A stretch of DNA of 49,959 bases from Tropicimonas isoalkanivorans (GCF_900112335.1 NZ_FOLG01000023.1:1-49959), one strand, 5' to 3'; positions 1 to 9,067 are shown, counted from the stretch's first letter. Notes: generated by a model not told the origin, from the sequence alone. Made by a program: numbers and translations.

Positions 1-334
1 CCGAAGGAACGGTCGGGCTTGGAAAGAGGACTGCCCGGCTGCCAAGGCGCGCAACGAAACCCTGCGCGCCACGCCTCACTACGGTCGGGCATTCTGGAAG
101 CGATGGACCGGATACCACGCCCGCAGCCGCGTGGAGGCCAAGATGCGATGCCTGAAGGCCTTCGGTGAGCGCATCGCCGCGCGGGATCCCGATCGCCAAA
201 CCGCCGAAATTCACATCCGGGTCGCCCTTATCAATCGCTTCAACGCGATCGGCACTGCCGAGGTCGTCCGCGTGGCCTGAGCCTGAACGGGAAAGGGGCA
301 CTCACGCCTCGGGCCGCCTTTCTACAACAACGCC
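1..334 (+). mobile_element. IS5-family insertion sequence, right end (partial)
   Basis: The window opens inside an insertion sequence. It contains the 3' part of the transposase gene, then about 40 bases of non-coding end, then a terminal inverted repeat at 320-334 (TTCTACAACAACGCC). The reverse complement of that repeat matches the element end at 49788-49802 at 14 of 15 bases (GGCGTTGTTG followed by C or T, then AGAA). The two partial elements have the same orientation. The outer flanks differ, so they appear to be separate copies. Confidence 0.85.
2..280 (+). CDS. IS5-family transposase, C-terminal fragment
   Basis: Ninety-two codons of an open frame run from the window edge to TGA at 278-280. 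The protein carries the C-terminal DDE-transposase signature of Rhodobacterales IS5 elements: WKEDCPAAKARNETLRAT, then GRAFWKRWTGYH, then RVEAKMRCLKAFGERI, whose glutamate is the likely last acid of the DDE triad. It ends in NRFNAIGTAEVVRVA. The upstream part lies outside the window, so I cannot tell whether the gene is intact. From memory of the family, this fragment and the N-terminal fragment at 49854 belong to the same transposase type of roughly 300 residues. Confidence 0.85.
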   Translation, partial: RRNGRAWKEDCPAAKARNETLRATPHYGRAFWKRWTGYHARSRVEAKMRCLKAFGERIAARDPDRQTAEIHIRVALINRFNAIGTAEVVRVA

Positions 335-466
335 TTCTGGGCCGCCGCTTTCATTCTCTGATGAGGGAACCTCGGCCTCGATGCTCGGCATGAAGCGCGC
401 AAATATTGAACGCGCCCGTTGCGCGCTCTGACCAAACATCGAATAGGATACTTAACGCGCGGCCTG

Positions 467-646
467 TCACCTATCCCGCGTCTTTCGAGACTCCTTCGGC
501 GTGTCGTCGTATTCATCCGACAAGATTCGCCGACTGTCGCCTTCGGGGTCGTCATACTGGTCCGTTCGAACGGCCCAGAAAAACGCAGCGAGACCGACCC
601 CGCCGAGAAAGAGCGAGATGGGGATCAGAAAGGCGAGGACTTCCAT
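467..646 (-). CDS. ccoS: cbb3 oxidase assembly protein CcoS
   Basis: A 59-residue protein with one N-terminal membrane helix (about residues 3-25, VLAFLIPISLFLGGVGLAAF) followed by FFWAVRTDQYDDPEGDSRRI, the classic CcoS pattern of a helix and then a short acidic tail with a YDDPEG-type motif. CcoS is needed to mature the haem/copper-loaded cbb3-type oxidase. The ATG at 646 lies 4 bases after the ccoI stop, so it is the last gene of the ccoGHIS operon. A longer reading frame exists upstream but would overlap ccoI. Downstream are 132 bases with no gene and then the IS5 end. Confidence 0.92.
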   Translation of the reverse strand: MEVLAFLIPISLFLGGVGLAAFFWAVRTDQYDDPEGDSRRILSDEYDDTPKESRKTRDR

Positions 647-650
647 CGGC

Positions 651-2855
651 CTACCGAAGCCGGAGGGAATTGAGCGACACGGTGATCGACGACGCCGACA
701 TGGCAAGGGCCGCAGCGAGCGGCGTGGCGAGACCGGCAATCGCGATGGGCACCGCGATCACGTTATAGACTGTCGCGATCGTGAAGTTTTCCCTGATCCG
801 AACGACCGCCGAGCGCGCAGTGATCACGGCGGACGCGAGCGAGGAAATATCCTCTCCCAGCAGAACAATGTCGGAGGCGACACGGGCCGCATCGAGCGCG
901 GAGGCAGGCGAGATGGACGCATGGGCCGCAGCCAGCGCCGCCGTGTCGTTAAGCCCGTCGCCAACCATCAGGACGCGCCGCCCGGCTTCGCGCAGGGCGA
1001 TGACGCGCGCAGCCTTGTCCGCCGGGAGGGCCTCAGCCGTCACGTCCTCGATGCCCAAACGTTCGGCGAAGTCGCGCACCGCAGGCCCGGCGTCTCCGGA
1101 AATGAGCGCGACGGAAAGGCCCGCGTCCTTCAGCCCTTGTACCGCGGCCTCGGCGCCGGGCCGCAACCGGTCGCTGAACGTGAAGCAAACCGGTGCCTCC
1201 CCCTCGACCGCGAGCCACGTCGCCGTTCGTGCCGTGGGCTGCGCTCCCACCCATGCCGCGCGGCCGATCCGAACGCGACGCCCCCGCCAGCGGCCTTCGG
1301 CGCCATACCCCGGCACTTCGATAACATCCTCGACCTCCCGCGCCACAAAGCCACGCTCCTGTGCCGCCTCGCAGATCGCCCGCGCCAACGGGTGGGACGT
1401 GCCGCCCGCCAACCCGGCCGCAAGGCGCAACGTGTCTTCCGGAACCGCGTCCGCGTCCTCCAGAACCGGCGTTCCAAGCGTCAGCGTCCCGGTCTTGTCG
1501 AAGACCACGGTGTCGACCTCCGCCAGACGTTCGAGCGCCGTGCCGTCCTTGATCAGCATTCCGTTGCGGAAGAGGCGTCCAGACGCAGCGGTCGTCACGG
1601 CCGGAACCGCCAGCCCGAGCGCGCAGGGGCAGGTGATGATGAGGACCGCCGCCGCGATGTTGATCGCGAGCCGCGCGTCGCCGGTATAGAGATACCAGCC
1701 CACACCAGCCACGAGAGACAGAATGTGCACGCCGGGTGCATAGAGCCCCGCGGCGCGGTCGGCCAGCGAGGTGTAGCGGTTCTTGGTGCTTTCGGCCATG
1801 GCCACCAGATCGGCCATGCGGTGCAGGGAACTGTCGCGCCCGGCAGCCGTGACGCGCACGGTCAGCGGGCCGGTCAGGTTCACCTCGCCCGCGCTCACCT
1901 CGCGCCCGGGTTCGGCGAAAACGGGGACGGTCTCCCCCGTGAGGAGGGAGCGGTCTATCTCGCTGGTGCCCTCGGTGATGACGCCGTCCACAGGCATCCG
2001 CCCGCCTGGCCGCACCCGGATCAGATCACCTGCGGCAAGCTCCGCCACATTGACCGTCTCCGACACGCCGTCGACGAGCCGCTCTGCACGCGGCACCTCC
2101 AGCGCGGCCAGTTCCTCCGCCGCTGACCGGGCGATGGCGCGTGTGCGATGATCGAGGTAGCGGCCCGCCAGAAGGAAGAACGTGAGCGATATGGCAGCGT
2201 CGAAATAGGCATGCTCGCCGGAATGCGCGGTCTCGTAAAGCGAGGTCCCGAGCGCCAGCAGGATCGCCAACGTGATCGGCACGTCCATGTTGAGCCGGCC
2301 GTGGCGGAGGGCGGACCGGGCGCTGCGAAAGAATGGCTGCCCGGAAAAACCGATGGCCGGAATGGCGATGGCCGCCGAGATCCAGTGAAAGAGGTCGCGC
2401 GTGGCATCGGCGGCCCCGGACCACACGGCGACGGACAGCAGCATCACGTTCATCGCGGCGAAACCTGCCACCGCCAGCCGCATCAGAAGCTCCCTGCCCT
2501 GCCGGTCCGTCGCGGTGGTGCTGAGCGCGGAGCTTTCGAGCTCGTGCGCCTCGTAGCCGACCCCCCGAACCGTCTCCATCAAGGCGTCGGCCGTCACGCC
2601 CGGGTCCGCCTCGACCGTGGCCCTCCGGAGCGTGAGGTTGACACGCGCGGACCGCACCCCCGGGTGCCCTTCGAGCGCCCGTTCCACCGTGGTGATACAA
2701 AGCCCGCAGTGCACCCCGGGCAGAGACAGCATTAGGCGCCCCTGCCCCGCGTCCTCCCTCGCGCCGCTTGCGGCCAGCCTCCGCGCCATCGGGGCTGCGT
2801 CACACGCCGGGCAGGCCGACGGTGTGGGAGGCGCGGTGTAGGTGCTGTCTGTCAT
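651..2855 (-). CDS. ccoI: copper-transporting P1B-type ATPase CcoI
   Basis: A 734-residue heavy-metal P-type ATPase that supplies copper for assembly of the cbb3 oxidase active site. Visible features: an extra N-terminal CPAC pair (residues 15-18), a heavy-metal-associated domain with GVHCGLC (Cys50/Cys53), about eight hydrophobic helices, the phosphatase loop TGE in LLTGETVP, the CPC transmembrane metal site in ITCPCALG, the phosphorylation site DKTGTLT, and the hinge GDGLNDTAAL. The double Cys motif and the place between ccoH and ccoS argue for CcoI (CopA2/FixI type) rather than a detoxifying CopA. It starts 6 bases after ccoH ends. The long plus-strand frame over the same bases is an antisense shadow. 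Confidence 0.96.
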   Translation of the reverse strand: MTDSTYTAPPTPSACPACDAAPMARRLAASGAREDAGQGRLMLSLPGVHCGLCITTVERALEGHPGVRSARVNLTLRRATVEADPGVTADALMETVRGVGYEAHELESSALSTTATDRQGRELLMRLAVAGFAAMNVMLLSVAVWSGAADATRDLFHWISAAIAIPAIGFSGQPFFRSARSALRHGRLNMDVPITLAILLALGTSLYETAHSGEHAYFDAAISLTFFLLAGRYLDHRTRAIARSAAEELAALEVPRAERLVDGVSETVNVAELAAGDLIRVRPGGRMPVDGVITEGTSEIDRSLLTGETVPVFAEPGREVSAGEVNLTGPLTVRVTAAGRDSSLHRMADLVAMAESTKNRYTSLADRAAGLYAPGVHILSLVAGVGWYLYTGDARLAINIAAAVLIITCPCALGLAVPAVTTAASGRLFRNGMLIKDGTALERLAEVDTVVFDKTGTLTLGTPVLEDADAVPEDTLRLAAGLAGGTSHPLARAICEAAQERGFVAREVEDVIEVPGYGAEGRWRGRRVRIGRAAWVGAQPTARTATWLAVEGEAPVCFTFSDRLRPGAEAAVQGLKDAGLSVALISGDAGPAVRDFAERLGIEDVTAEALPADKAARVIALREAGRRVLMVGDGLNDTAALAAAHASISPASALDAARVASDIVLLGEDISSLASAVITARSAVVRIRENFTIATVYNVIAVPIAIAGLATPLAAALAMSASSITVSLNSLRLR

Positions 2856-2861
2856 GCCCGG

Positions 2862-3308
2862 TCAGTTCAGGTGCAGTTCGAGCCGCTTCTTGAATGGCGT
2901 GCCGTCCGGTGCCGTGGCAACCATGCGAATGTCCCAGTTGCCCGGGGCAAGATCCACCGGCGCGGTGAACGTGCCATCGCTGTAGGCGAAGTCAGGCGTA
3001 AAGTCGTCCTTCACGTGGGTTGCCCGCCCCACGGTGGCATCGAGGCTTTCCACCTCCACCGGGTAGCCGCGTTTGCTCGTGAAGGCGATGGTCAGCAACC
3101 CGTCCTCGACATCGGCCGCAACATTCCAGCCAAGCGCCTCCTGCGCGGCACGGTCGGCATCGAAATGCTGGCTTGCGACGTAGCTGTTCTTCACTTCCAG
3201 CCCGGGAAACGTGCCAACCGCCATCACCGCCAGCGTGATGTTCACGCCGATGACCACGGTGAAGGCGCCGGCCGTGATGAGGAAGACCTTCCGGCCCGTC
3301 AATGCCAT
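2862..3308 (-). CDS. ccoH: cbb3 oxidase assembly protein CcoH (FixH)
   Basis: A 148-residue protein with one N-terminal membrane anchor (about residues 8-30) and a periplasmic domain. The stretch after the anchor, VKNSYVASQHFDADRAAQE, and the later GW are typical of FixH/CcoH. The protein binds early cbb3 assembly intermediates and works together with the copper ATPase CcoI. It lies 2 bases after the ccoG stop and 6 bases before ccoI, so it is translated from the same operon mRNA. Confidence 0.93.
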   Translation of the reverse strand: MALTGRKVFLITAGAFTVVIGVNITLAVMAVGTFPGLEVKNSYVASQHFDADRAAQEALGWNVAADVEDGLLTIAFTSKRGYPVEVESLDATVGRATHVKDDFTPDFAYSDGTFTAPVDLAPGNWDIRMVATAPDGTPFKKRLELHLN

Positions 3309-3310
3309 GC

Positions 3311-4876
3311 TCAGTTCGCTCCCGTTCCGACGAATGTGGAGTCCTTATACACGCGTTCGCCGCTGGACAAATCCTCGATCCAGAACCGGATGTCGGAACG
3401 GTTGGCTGTCGCCGCCTCCGAACCGGCTGGGGCCAGCACATAAATCCGCTCCTTGCCGGTCGTGTCTGCGGGAACCATGAAGCTTTCGTAGGGTGTCCCC
3501 TCGACGGCAATCCGCAGGTCCGGATGCGCGCTCTTGATGGAGACGCGGAAACGCCGATCCTCGCCGTGCTTGTTTCGCAGCCCGAAGTCGTAGGTGTTGC
3601 GGATGGTGCCGTCGGACAGTGTCACAAAGGTCGGCTGGCGAACCGGGTGGACGGTGGCGGAAATGTCCGGCCGGATGAAAAGCGCCACCACCAAGCCGAT
3701 ACCAACGGCGGACCACAGGAAGGTGTAGAGCAGCGTGCGCACGCGGAAAACGTGGCGCCAGACAGATTTCGGCGCCTCGCCCTCGCGTTCGCGCACCTCG
3801 TCACTCAGGGCGAGGTAGCCGATCAGCCCGCGTGGCTTGCCGATCTTGTCCATGATGTCGTCGCAGGCATCGATGCAAAGCGCGCACGTGATACATTCGA
3901 GCTGCTGGCCGTCGCGAATGTCGATGCCCATGGGGCAGACGTTCACGCAGGCCATGCAGTCGATGCAGTCCCCCGGCCCCGCCGGCGCGCCCGCAGGTAT
4001 GTCGCCGCCGACCTGCAGCTCCTTGGTGGGATAGGGGGTAGCCTCGTATTTCACCTCGCCCGGGCCGGCCGGACGCGACGTCGCCTCCGCCTGCGCAGCC
4101 TGCGCCATCGACCTGCGGCGCACGTTCCCCTTGCCACGCGGTTCGCCCCGCCATTCACGATACGCGACGGTGATCGTGTCCGGGTCCATCATTGCGGCCT
4201 GAATGCGCGGCCAGGGGCACATGTAGATGCACACCTGCTCACGCATGAACCCCCCAAAGACCAACGTGGTGAAGGTCAGAACGCCGATGGAGGTGTAGGC
4301 CGCCGGATGCGCGTCGAACGTGAAAAGATCGCGCAGCAGTGTTGGCGCGTCGGTGAAATAGAACACCCAGGCGCCGCCCGTGGCGATGGCGATCAGCGTC
4401 CAGACAAGGTACTTCGTGGCCCGAAGGCGCAGCTTCCGGCCATCCATTTTCTTTTGCCGGTGCAGCCGCAAGCGGGCGTTGCGGTCGCCTTCGATCCAGC
4501 GTTCGACAAGGATGAACAGATCCGTCCAGACCGTCTGCGGGCACGTGTACCCACACCAGACCCGCCCGAGGGCCGACGTGAACAGGAAGAGCCCCAGGCC
4601 AGCCATGATGAGCAGCCCCGCGACGAAGTAGAACTCGTGCGGCCAGATCTCGATCCAGAAGAAGAAGAAACGGCGGTTTGCCAGATCGACCAGCACCGCT
4701 TGATCGGGCAAGTTGGGACCGCGGTCCCACCGGATCCAGGGCGTCAGATAGTAGATGCCCAGGGTCACGATCATGATTCCCCACTTCAGATTCCGGAATC
4801 GGCCGTAGACCTTTCGGGGAAACACGGGTTCGCGCGCGGAATAAAGTTGCTCGGTCTGGCTGCCAGTGTCGCTCAC
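3311..4876 (-). CDS. ccoG: membrane iron-sulfur protein CcoG (RdxA/FixG)
   Basis: A polyferredoxin-type membrane protein that takes part in copper reduction and delivery during cbb3 oxidase assembly. It has about five membrane helices and two ferredoxin-like clusters, CIDCMACVNVCP and CITCALCIDAC, around residues 300-345, plus CGYTCPQT and CIYMCPWPR. I chose the GTG at 4876 (521 residues; SVSDTGSQTEQ region). It has a GGAG 8 bases upstream, and the longer frame, open to 5143, would run through the FNR box at 4943 and the predicted promoter. It is the first gene of the ccoGHIS operon. Confidence 0.93.
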   Translation of the reverse strand: MSDTGSQTEQLYSAREPVFPRKVYGRFRNLKWGIMIVTLGIYYLTPWIRWDRGPNLPDQAVLVDLANRRFFFFWIEIWPHEFYFVAGLLIMAGLGLFLFTSALGRVWCGYTCPQTVWTDLFILVERWIEGDRNARLRLHRQKKMDGRKLRLRATKYLVWTLIAIATGGAWVFYFTDAPTLLRDLFTFDAHPAAYTSIGVLTFTTLVFGGFMREQVCIYMCPWPRIQAAMMDPDTITVAYREWRGEPRGKGNVRRRSMAQAAQAEATSRPAGPGEVKYEATPYPTKELQVGGDIPAGAPAGPGDCIDCMACVNVCPMGIDIRDGQQLECITCALCIDACDDIMDKIGKPRGLIGYLALSDEVREREGEAPKSVWRHVFRVRTLLYTFLWSAVGIGLVVALFIRPDISATVHPVRQPTFVTLSDGTIRNTYDFGLRNKHGEDRRFRVSIKSAHPDLRIAVEGTPYESFMVPADTTGKERIYVLAPAGSEAATANRSDIRFWIEDLSSGERVYKDSTFVGTGAN

Positions 4877-4942
4877 GGAGATCTCCGGTGGCTGAAGGTT
4901 CGCGATGTCGCCCGTTCTAGGGGCGCGCAAGAAAAGGCGTCT

Positions 4943-4956
4943 TTGATATGCATCAA
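4943..4956 (-). promoter_or_regulatory. FNR box upstream of ccoG
   Basis: TTGATATGCATCAA is a perfect TTGAT-N4-ATCAA palindrome. Reading the minus strand, 21 bases separate its end from a possible -10 (TAGAAC, 4 of 6 matches to TATAAT). This fits class II FNR activation with the site centred near -41.5. The predicted start near 4908 gives a leader of about 32 bases before the ccoG GTG. Confidence 0.85.
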
Positions 4957-5063
4957 TTAGGGCCCGGGGCCCAGTCCTTGCGGAGACACATACCAAATGA
5001 GCCACTGACAGGAACTGCGCCCGCGTGTCGCGTGCATTCAATTGAATGTGATTTGAGGATATA

Positions 5064-5122
5064 CCAAATAAAGGCGCCCCGGCTCTCCTAGGAAACGCGC
5101 GAACAGGACGGAGAGCCGGGGC
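5064..5122 (-). terminator. intrinsic terminator of the candidate small RNA
   Basis: On the minus strand a perfect 13-bp stem (GCCCCGGCTCTCC with GGAGAGCCGGGGC, bases 5110-5122 and 5076-5088) closes a 21-base loop and is followed by GCCTTTATTTGG. No protein gene ends just before it, because ccoP already has its own terminator at 5331-5361. It therefore ends a separate short transcript. Confidence 0.75.
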
Positions 5123-5218
5123 GTATCTTCCAGGGGAGGACACCCTCTGGAAACGCTATGTCATTGGGGTTCAGGACGGTGCGTCGCCAGTCTCGGCGAA
5201 AGTGCCTCCCGAACCGTT
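5068..5218 (-). ncRNA. candidate FNR-activated small RNA between ccoP and ccoG
   Basis: Inferred transcript of about 150 nt. Its promoter is the perfect FNR box at 5253-5266, with TACAAA (4 of 6 to TATAAT) correctly placed at 5225-5230 and a predicted start near 5218. Its end is the 13-bp hairpin and T-rich run at 5064-5122. Inside are a hairpin with arms TCGCC/GGCGA and a second, strong hairpin at 5128-5152 (TTCCAG, one bulged A, GGG; loop; CCC, CTGGAA). The loop of the second is pyrimidine-rich (TGTCCT) and runs into CCCC, so it could pair with Shine-Dalgarno sequences. A 51-codon open frame from ATG 5243 crosses this interval, but it would start upstream of the predicted transcript, so I do not call a protein. 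Confidence 0.6.
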
Positions 5219-5252
5219 GTCCTTTTTGTAGGGCGGTGGGCATGGGCCGGCC

Positions 5253-5266
5253 TTGATCCAGATCAA
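5253..5266 (-). promoter_or_regulatory. FNR box without an adjacent protein gene
   Basis: TTGATCCAGATCAA is a perfect FNR consensus. It lies 65 bases downstream of the ccoP terminator stem and about 377 bases from the ccoG start, which has its own FNR box. On the minus strand it is spaced for class II activation of a start near 5218, at the head of the candidate small RNA. Confidence 0.82.
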
Positions 5267-5324
5267 ATAGATTTCTCAGATGTGGCTTTTAGCTCGCATA
5301 CCCGCCATGCTCCACACGCAAGAA

Positions 5325-5361
5325 AAGCATCGCCCCGCCCCCGGTTTCCGGGGACGGGGCG
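5325..5361 (-). terminator. terminator of the ccoNOQP operon
   Basis: On the minus strand, just after the ccoP stop, a GC-rich hairpin forms (arms at 5348-5361 and 5331-5344, 3-base loop, one mismatch in 14 pairs). It is followed by ATGCTTTTCTTG. It separates ccoP from the transcription units further on. Confidence 0.8.
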
Positions 5362-5387
5362 AGCCGCCTTGCATCCAGATGAGCGCG

Positions 5388-6284
5388 TTACTGCTCCTCG
5401 GCGACACCCCCACCGAGGCTGTGCACATAGGTTGCTACGGCACGCACCATGGCTTCGTCCAGCACATCGGCGGGCGCCCCGCCACGCGGCGGCATCACGC
5501 CGCCACGCCCGTTCTGGAGGGTCTCGTGAAGTGTCTCCGGATCCCCACCATAGAGCCAGATCGCATCGGTCAGGTTCGGAGCTCCGACAGCGATGTCGCC
5601 GGTCCCGTCGTCCCCGTGGCAGGAGGCGCAGTTGTCGAGGAAAATGGTCTCGCCGGCACTGGCAAGCTCCTGATCATGATCCTGCGCCGAGATCTGCTGC
5701 ACGTAAGCGATGACCTGGTCGATTTCCTCAGGCGAGAGCAACTCGTCGCGGCCGAAAGCCAGCATGTCGCCGAAGCGCGATTCGTCGTTGTAGCGGATGC
5801 CGTAGGAGATCGTCGTGTGGATCTCGTCGATCGTGCCGCCCCAGAGCCAGCTGTCGTCGAGCAGGCTCGGGTACCCGCCGGACTGTTGCCCCTGAGCGCC
5901 CGCGCCGTGACACTGAGCGCACCAAGTGCGGAAGACGGCAGCGCCGGCATTCTGGGCATAGCTCATCAGCTCCGGATTGTTCGGAATATCCGCCAATTCG
6001 GTATCGACCAGCTGTTGCTTGATATCGGCGTTCGCATCCTCGAACCGCGCCATTTCCGCCGCCACGTTCGCGCGCGTCGAATGACCGAGCAACCCGGCGG
6101 TGGCGTGGTTCACAAGCGGCCAAGCCGGGTAAAGGATCGTGTAGATCAGCGCCCAAACGACCGTTGCGTAAAAGGTCCACAGCCACCAACGGGGAAGAGG
6201 ATTGTTGTATTCCTCGATCCCGTCCCAGCTGTGGCCGGTCGTTTCGACCTCATTCTTTTCTTTCTTCACAGGTTTTTTGCTCAT
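5388..6284 (-). CDS. ccoP: cbb3 cytochrome c oxidase subunit III, dihaem CcoP
   Basis: A 298-residue dihaem cytochrome c that passes electrons into the cbb3 oxidase. A membrane segment lies near residues 34-55 ([18 protein letters not shown]), after the usual cytoplasmic start with [11 protein letters not shown]. The haem c sites are CAQCH (residues 122-126) and CASCH (219-223); Met-containing stretches (GDMLAFGRD and GGVMPPRGG) supply likely axial ligands. The ATG overlaps the ccoQ stop by 4 bases, so the two are translationally coupled. Length is normal for the family. Confidence 0.97.
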   Translation of the reverse strand: MSKKPVKKEKNEVETTGHSWDGIEEYNNPLPRWWLWTFYATVVWALIYTILYPAWPLVNHATAGLLGHSTRANVAAEMARFEDANADIKQQLVDTELADIPNNPELMSYAQNAGAAVFRTWCAQCHGAGAQGQQSGGYPSLLDDSWLWGGTIDEIHTTISYGIRYNDESRFGDMLAFGRDELLSPEEIDQVIAYVQQISAQDHDQELASAGETIFLDNCASCHGDDGTGDIAVGAPNLTDAIWLYGGDPETLHETLQNGRGGVMPPRGGAPADVLDEAMVRAVATYVHSLGGGVAEEQ

Positions 6285-6499
6285 TCCCGATCCTCCTTGG
6301 GGTCAGGCTCCGCCCGAGGCGCCCGCGGACTTTCGTCTGACGGCGCATCCTCGTGGCGGAAGATGATGTTTGCACTGTCGCGATGCTCCCTGGAGCCGCC
6401 GGGCCGAAAGACCCAGACGATCACCCCAAGGAACACGAGCACGAGGAACAGCAGGACCCAGCTGTCCGCGAAGGCGCGAAGGACGGAGTATGTGTCCAC
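6281..6499 (-). CDS. ccoQ: cbb3 oxidase subunit CcoQ
   Basis: A 72-residue small membrane protein: short N-terminus, one helix (about residues 14-33, [17 protein letters not shown]), then [16 protein letters not shown] and an acidic, proline-rich tail. The RPG..EH.DSA..IF pattern is typical of CcoQ/FixQ, which stabilises the cbb3 complex and protects it against oxygen. It lies 13 bases after ccoO and overlaps ccoP by 4 bases. Confidence 0.93.
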   Translation of the reverse strand: MDTYSVLRAFADSWVLLFLVLVFLGVIVWVFRPGGSREHRDSANIIFRHEDAPSDESPRAPRAEPDPKEDRE

Positions 6500-6512
6500 G
6501 CTCCCCTGCCCC

Positions 6513-7340
6513 TTACCGGCTTGCGACAGGTTCGAAGGTCGAGAAGTCGACGAGCGTACCCAGCATCTGCAGATAGGCGATCAGCGCGTCCATCTCCGAA
6601 ACCCCCGGCTGGCCGTCGAAGTTGCGCACCTGCGCCCCCGGGTACCGTTCAAGCAGCGCGTCGTAGTCGCTGTCCGGATCGGCCTGGGCTCCGAAGTCCA
6701 CCAGCGCGTTTTCCAGCATCTCGTCGCTGTAGGGCACGCCAACGGTGCGGTTGGTACGCATCACGTCCTCGATGTACCGTCCGTCCAGGGGACGGTCGAG
6801 CAGGAAGCCGTATTTCGGCATCACTGACTCCGGTACGACGGACTGCGGGTTCGTCAGGTGATCGACGTGCCAGTCATCCGAATAGCGCCCGCCGACGCGG
6901 GCGAGGTCTGGCCCCGTCCGCTTCGAGCCCCATTGGAACGGGTGGTCGTACTTCGACTCCGCAGCCAGCGAGTAGTGACCGTAGCGCTCAACCTCGTCCC
7001 GCATCGGCCGGATCATCTGGCTGTGGCAGACGTAGCAGCCTTCGCGGATGTAGATATTGCGCCCCTCGAGCTCCAACGGGGAGTAGGGGCGCACACCCTC
7101 CACATCCTCGATGGTGTTCTCAAGGTAGAACAGCGGCGCGATCTCCACGATACCCCCGATCGTCACGACCAGGAAGCTGAGGACGAAGAGCAGTGTCGCG
7201 TTGGTCTCGATGATCCTGTGCTTGTCGATCAGCTTGGTGTGATGCGGCAGTTCGTTGGGGATTTCCTCCGGGAAGTCCTTGAGCTGGCTGACGTTCGGAT
7301 CCTTGTCGGGATCGGTGATCTTGTCGTTTTCGGTGGTCAT
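6513..7340 (-). CDS. ccoO: cbb3 cytochrome c oxidase subunit II, monohaem CcoO
   Basis: A 275-residue membrane-anchored monohaem cytochrome c of the cbb3 oxidase. The signal-anchor helix is near residues 49-71, and the haem site CYVCH is at residues 102-106 in the family pattern [20 protein letters not shown]. It is some 30 residues longer than the usual protein of about 240, because of an acidic N-terminal extension ([13 protein letters not shown]). The start is supported by GGAGGG and GGAGA just upstream. It lies 13 bases downstream of ccoN. Confidence 0.96.
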   Translation of the reverse strand: MTTENDKITDPDKDPNVSQLKDFPEEIPNELPHHTKLIDKHRIIETNATLLFVLSFLVVTIGGIVEIAPLFYLENTIEDVEGVRPYSPLELEGRNIYIREGCYVCHSQMIRPMRDEVERYGHYSLAAESKYDHPFQWGSKRTGPDLARVGGRYSDDWHVDHLTNPQSVVPESVMPKYGFLLDRPLDGRYIEDVMRTNRTVGVPYSDEMLENALVDFGAQADPDSDYDALLERYPGAQVRNFDGQPGVSEMDALIAYLQMLGTLVDFSTFEPVASR

Positions 7341-7353
7341 TCTCCGACCCTCC

Positions 7354-8961
7354 TCATTCGGCCGGCGCCGCGACGGGGGCGGACGCTTCTTTAGGCGCTC
7401 CCCGGGTCACGGTGAGCCAGAGATTGACACACATGATGATGGCGCCGGTCAGGTAGAGCACACCGCCCAGCCCCCTGACGACGTACATCGGGAACTTCGC
7501 GGCGACGGTGTCGGCGAAGGAGTTCACGAGGAAGCCGTTGGCGTCCACTTCACGCCACATCAGGCCTTCCATGATCCCGGTCACCCACATCGAGGCTGCG
7601 TAGAGTACGATGCCGATGGTGGCGAGCCAGAAGTGCCAGGAGACGGCGCTGTAGGAGTAAAGCCGTTCCCGCTTCCAAAGGCGCGGGGTCAGGAAGTAGA
7701 GCGCACCGAACGTGATCATGCCGTTCCAGCCAAGGGCGCCGGAGTGCACGTGGCCGATCGTCCAGTCCGTGTAGTGGCTGAGCGAGTTGACCGCCTTGAT
7801 CGACATCATCGGCCCCTCGAAGGTGGACATGCCGTAGAAGCCGACCGAGACCACCATCATGCGGATGATCGGGTCGGTACGGAGCTTGTCCCAGGCGCCG
7901 GAAAGCGTCATCAGGCCGTTGATCATGCCACCCCAGGAGGGCATCCACAGCATGATCGAGAACACCATGCCCAGCGTCGAGGCCCAATCGGGCAGCGCGG
8001 TGTAGTGCAGGTGGTGCGGGCCGGCCCAGATGTACAGGAAGATCAATGCCCAGAAGTGGATGATCGAAAGCTTGTAGGAAAACACCGGACGCTCGGCCTG
8101 CTTCGGGACGAAGTAATACATCATGCCGAGGAAGCCGGCCGTCAGGAAGAAGCCCACAGCGTTGTGGCCATACCACCACTGCGTCATGGCATCCTGAACG
8201 CCGGAGAACACCTGCACGGACTTGGCGCCGAAGATCGAAACCGGCAGCGAAAGGTTGTTCACGATGTGCAGCATCGCAACGGTGACGATGAAGCTGAGGT
8301 AGAACCAGTTCGCGACGTAGATGTGCTTTTCCTGGCGTTTGAAGATCGTTCCCAGGAACACCATCAGGTAGCACACCCAGATGATCGTCAGCCAGAGGTC
8401 CACATACCATTCAGGTTCCGCGTATTCCTTGGACTGCGTTGCACCCAGAAGGTAGCCGGTCGCCGCCAGAACGATGAACAACTGGTAGCCCCAGAACACC
8501 ACCCAGGCCAGGTTGCCGCCCCAGAGCCGCGCGGCGGAAGTCCGTTGGACCACGTAGAACGAGGTTGCGAGCAGGGCGTTGCCGCCGAAGGCGAAGATCA
8601 CCGCCGACGTGTGCAACGGCCGGAGCCGCCCGAAGTTCATGTATCCCTGCGCCCACTCGAAGTTCAGGTCCGGGAAAGCGAGTTGGAAAGCGATGAACGT
8701 GCCGGCCAGAAAACCGACCACGCCCCAGAACGCGGTGGCGATTACGCCGTAGCGCACGACGCCGTCGAAATAGCCCACGGCCACTTCCGGCGCTGGCTTC
8801 TCCTCGTCAATCCGACGCACGCTCCAAATAAATGCCACGCCCGCCGCGAGCATTATGATGATCGCGTGGACGAGATAGGCTGCATCGCGTGCGTAGTTGG
8901 CCGCTATGGCCGCACAAAGCGCCACCAGCCCCAACGCCACGATCTTGGCGTAATCCCACAT
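7354..8961 (-). CDS. ccoN: cbb3 cytochrome c oxidase subunit I, CcoN
   Basis: A 535-residue haem-copper oxidase subunit holding low-spin haem b and the haem b3-CuB site where oxygen is reduced. Typical C-family features are [19 protein letters not shown] (haem ligand His), [18 protein letters not shown] (CuB His with the cross-linked Tyr further on), [18 protein letters not shown] (CuB His pair) and [16 protein letters not shown]. Twelve or more membrane helices are evident. It is the first gene of ccoNOQP. The leader carries AAGGGA upstream of the ATG and an FNR-type box about 95 bases away. Confidence 0.98.
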   Translation of the reverse strand: MWDYAKIVALGLVALCAAIAANYARDAAYLVHAIIIMLAAGVAFIWSVRRIDEEKPAPEVAVGYFDGVVRYGVIATAFWGVVGFLAGTFIAFQLAFPDLNFEWAQGYMNFGRLRPLHTSAVIFAFGGNALLATSFYVVQRTSAARLWGGNLAWVVFWGYQLFIVLAATGYLLGATQSKEYAEPEWYVDLWLTIIWVCYLMVFLGTIFKRQEKHIYVANWFYLSFIVTVAMLHIVNNLSLPVSIFGAKSVQVFSGVQDAMTQWWYGHNAVGFFLTAGFLGMMYYFVPKQAERPVFSYKLSIIHFWALIFLYIWAGPHHLHYTALPDWASTLGMVFSIMLWMPSWGGMINGLMTLSGAWDKLRTDPIIRMMVVSVGFYGMSTFEGPMMSIKAVNSLSHYTDWTIGHVHSGALGWNGMITFGALYFLTPRLWKRERLYSYSAVSWHFWLATIGIVLYAASMWVTGIMEGLMWREVDANGFLVNSFADTVAAKFPMYVVRGLGGVLYLTGAIIMCVNLWLTVTRGAPKEASAPVAAPAE

Positions 8962-9053
8962 AGTGTGTCCCTTGGTTTGTATAAGGGGGGGACCAATTTC
9001 CTCCCCTTCTGCGGTTTCTCATTCGCTTTGGAGGATATGAGGGACAGGCCGCT

Positions 9054-9067
9054 TTGATCTAGGTCAA
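9054..9067. promoter_or_regulatory. FNR-type box between ccoN and the usp gene
   Basis: TTGATCTAGGTCAA matches the FNR consensus with one change in the right half-site (GTCAA for ATCAA). It lies almost exactly midway between the divergent starts of ccoN (8961) and the universal stress gene (9162), with its centre about 100 bases from each. It could serve either promoter or both. The -10 elements are weak, so I do not fix a transcription start. Confidence 0.72.

Noticed and set aside
501-2126. 541-codon plus-strand frame
   Set aside because: It is antisense to ccoI, Arg/Gly/His-rich, and has no family features. High G+C often leaves the opposite strand open.
3302-4960. 552-codon plus-strand frame
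   Set aside because: It lies antisense to ccoG, whose iron-sulfur motifs are unmistakable.
5070-5243. 51-codon frame on the minus strand across the candidate small RNA
   Set aside because: Its ATG lies upstream of the predicted transcript start, it has no ribosome-binding site, and it ends inside the terminator loop.
7255-9057. 600-codon plus-strand frame
   Set aside because: It lies antisense to ccoO and ccoN. Its composition (His/Asp/Glu/Arg-rich) is that of a shadow frame.
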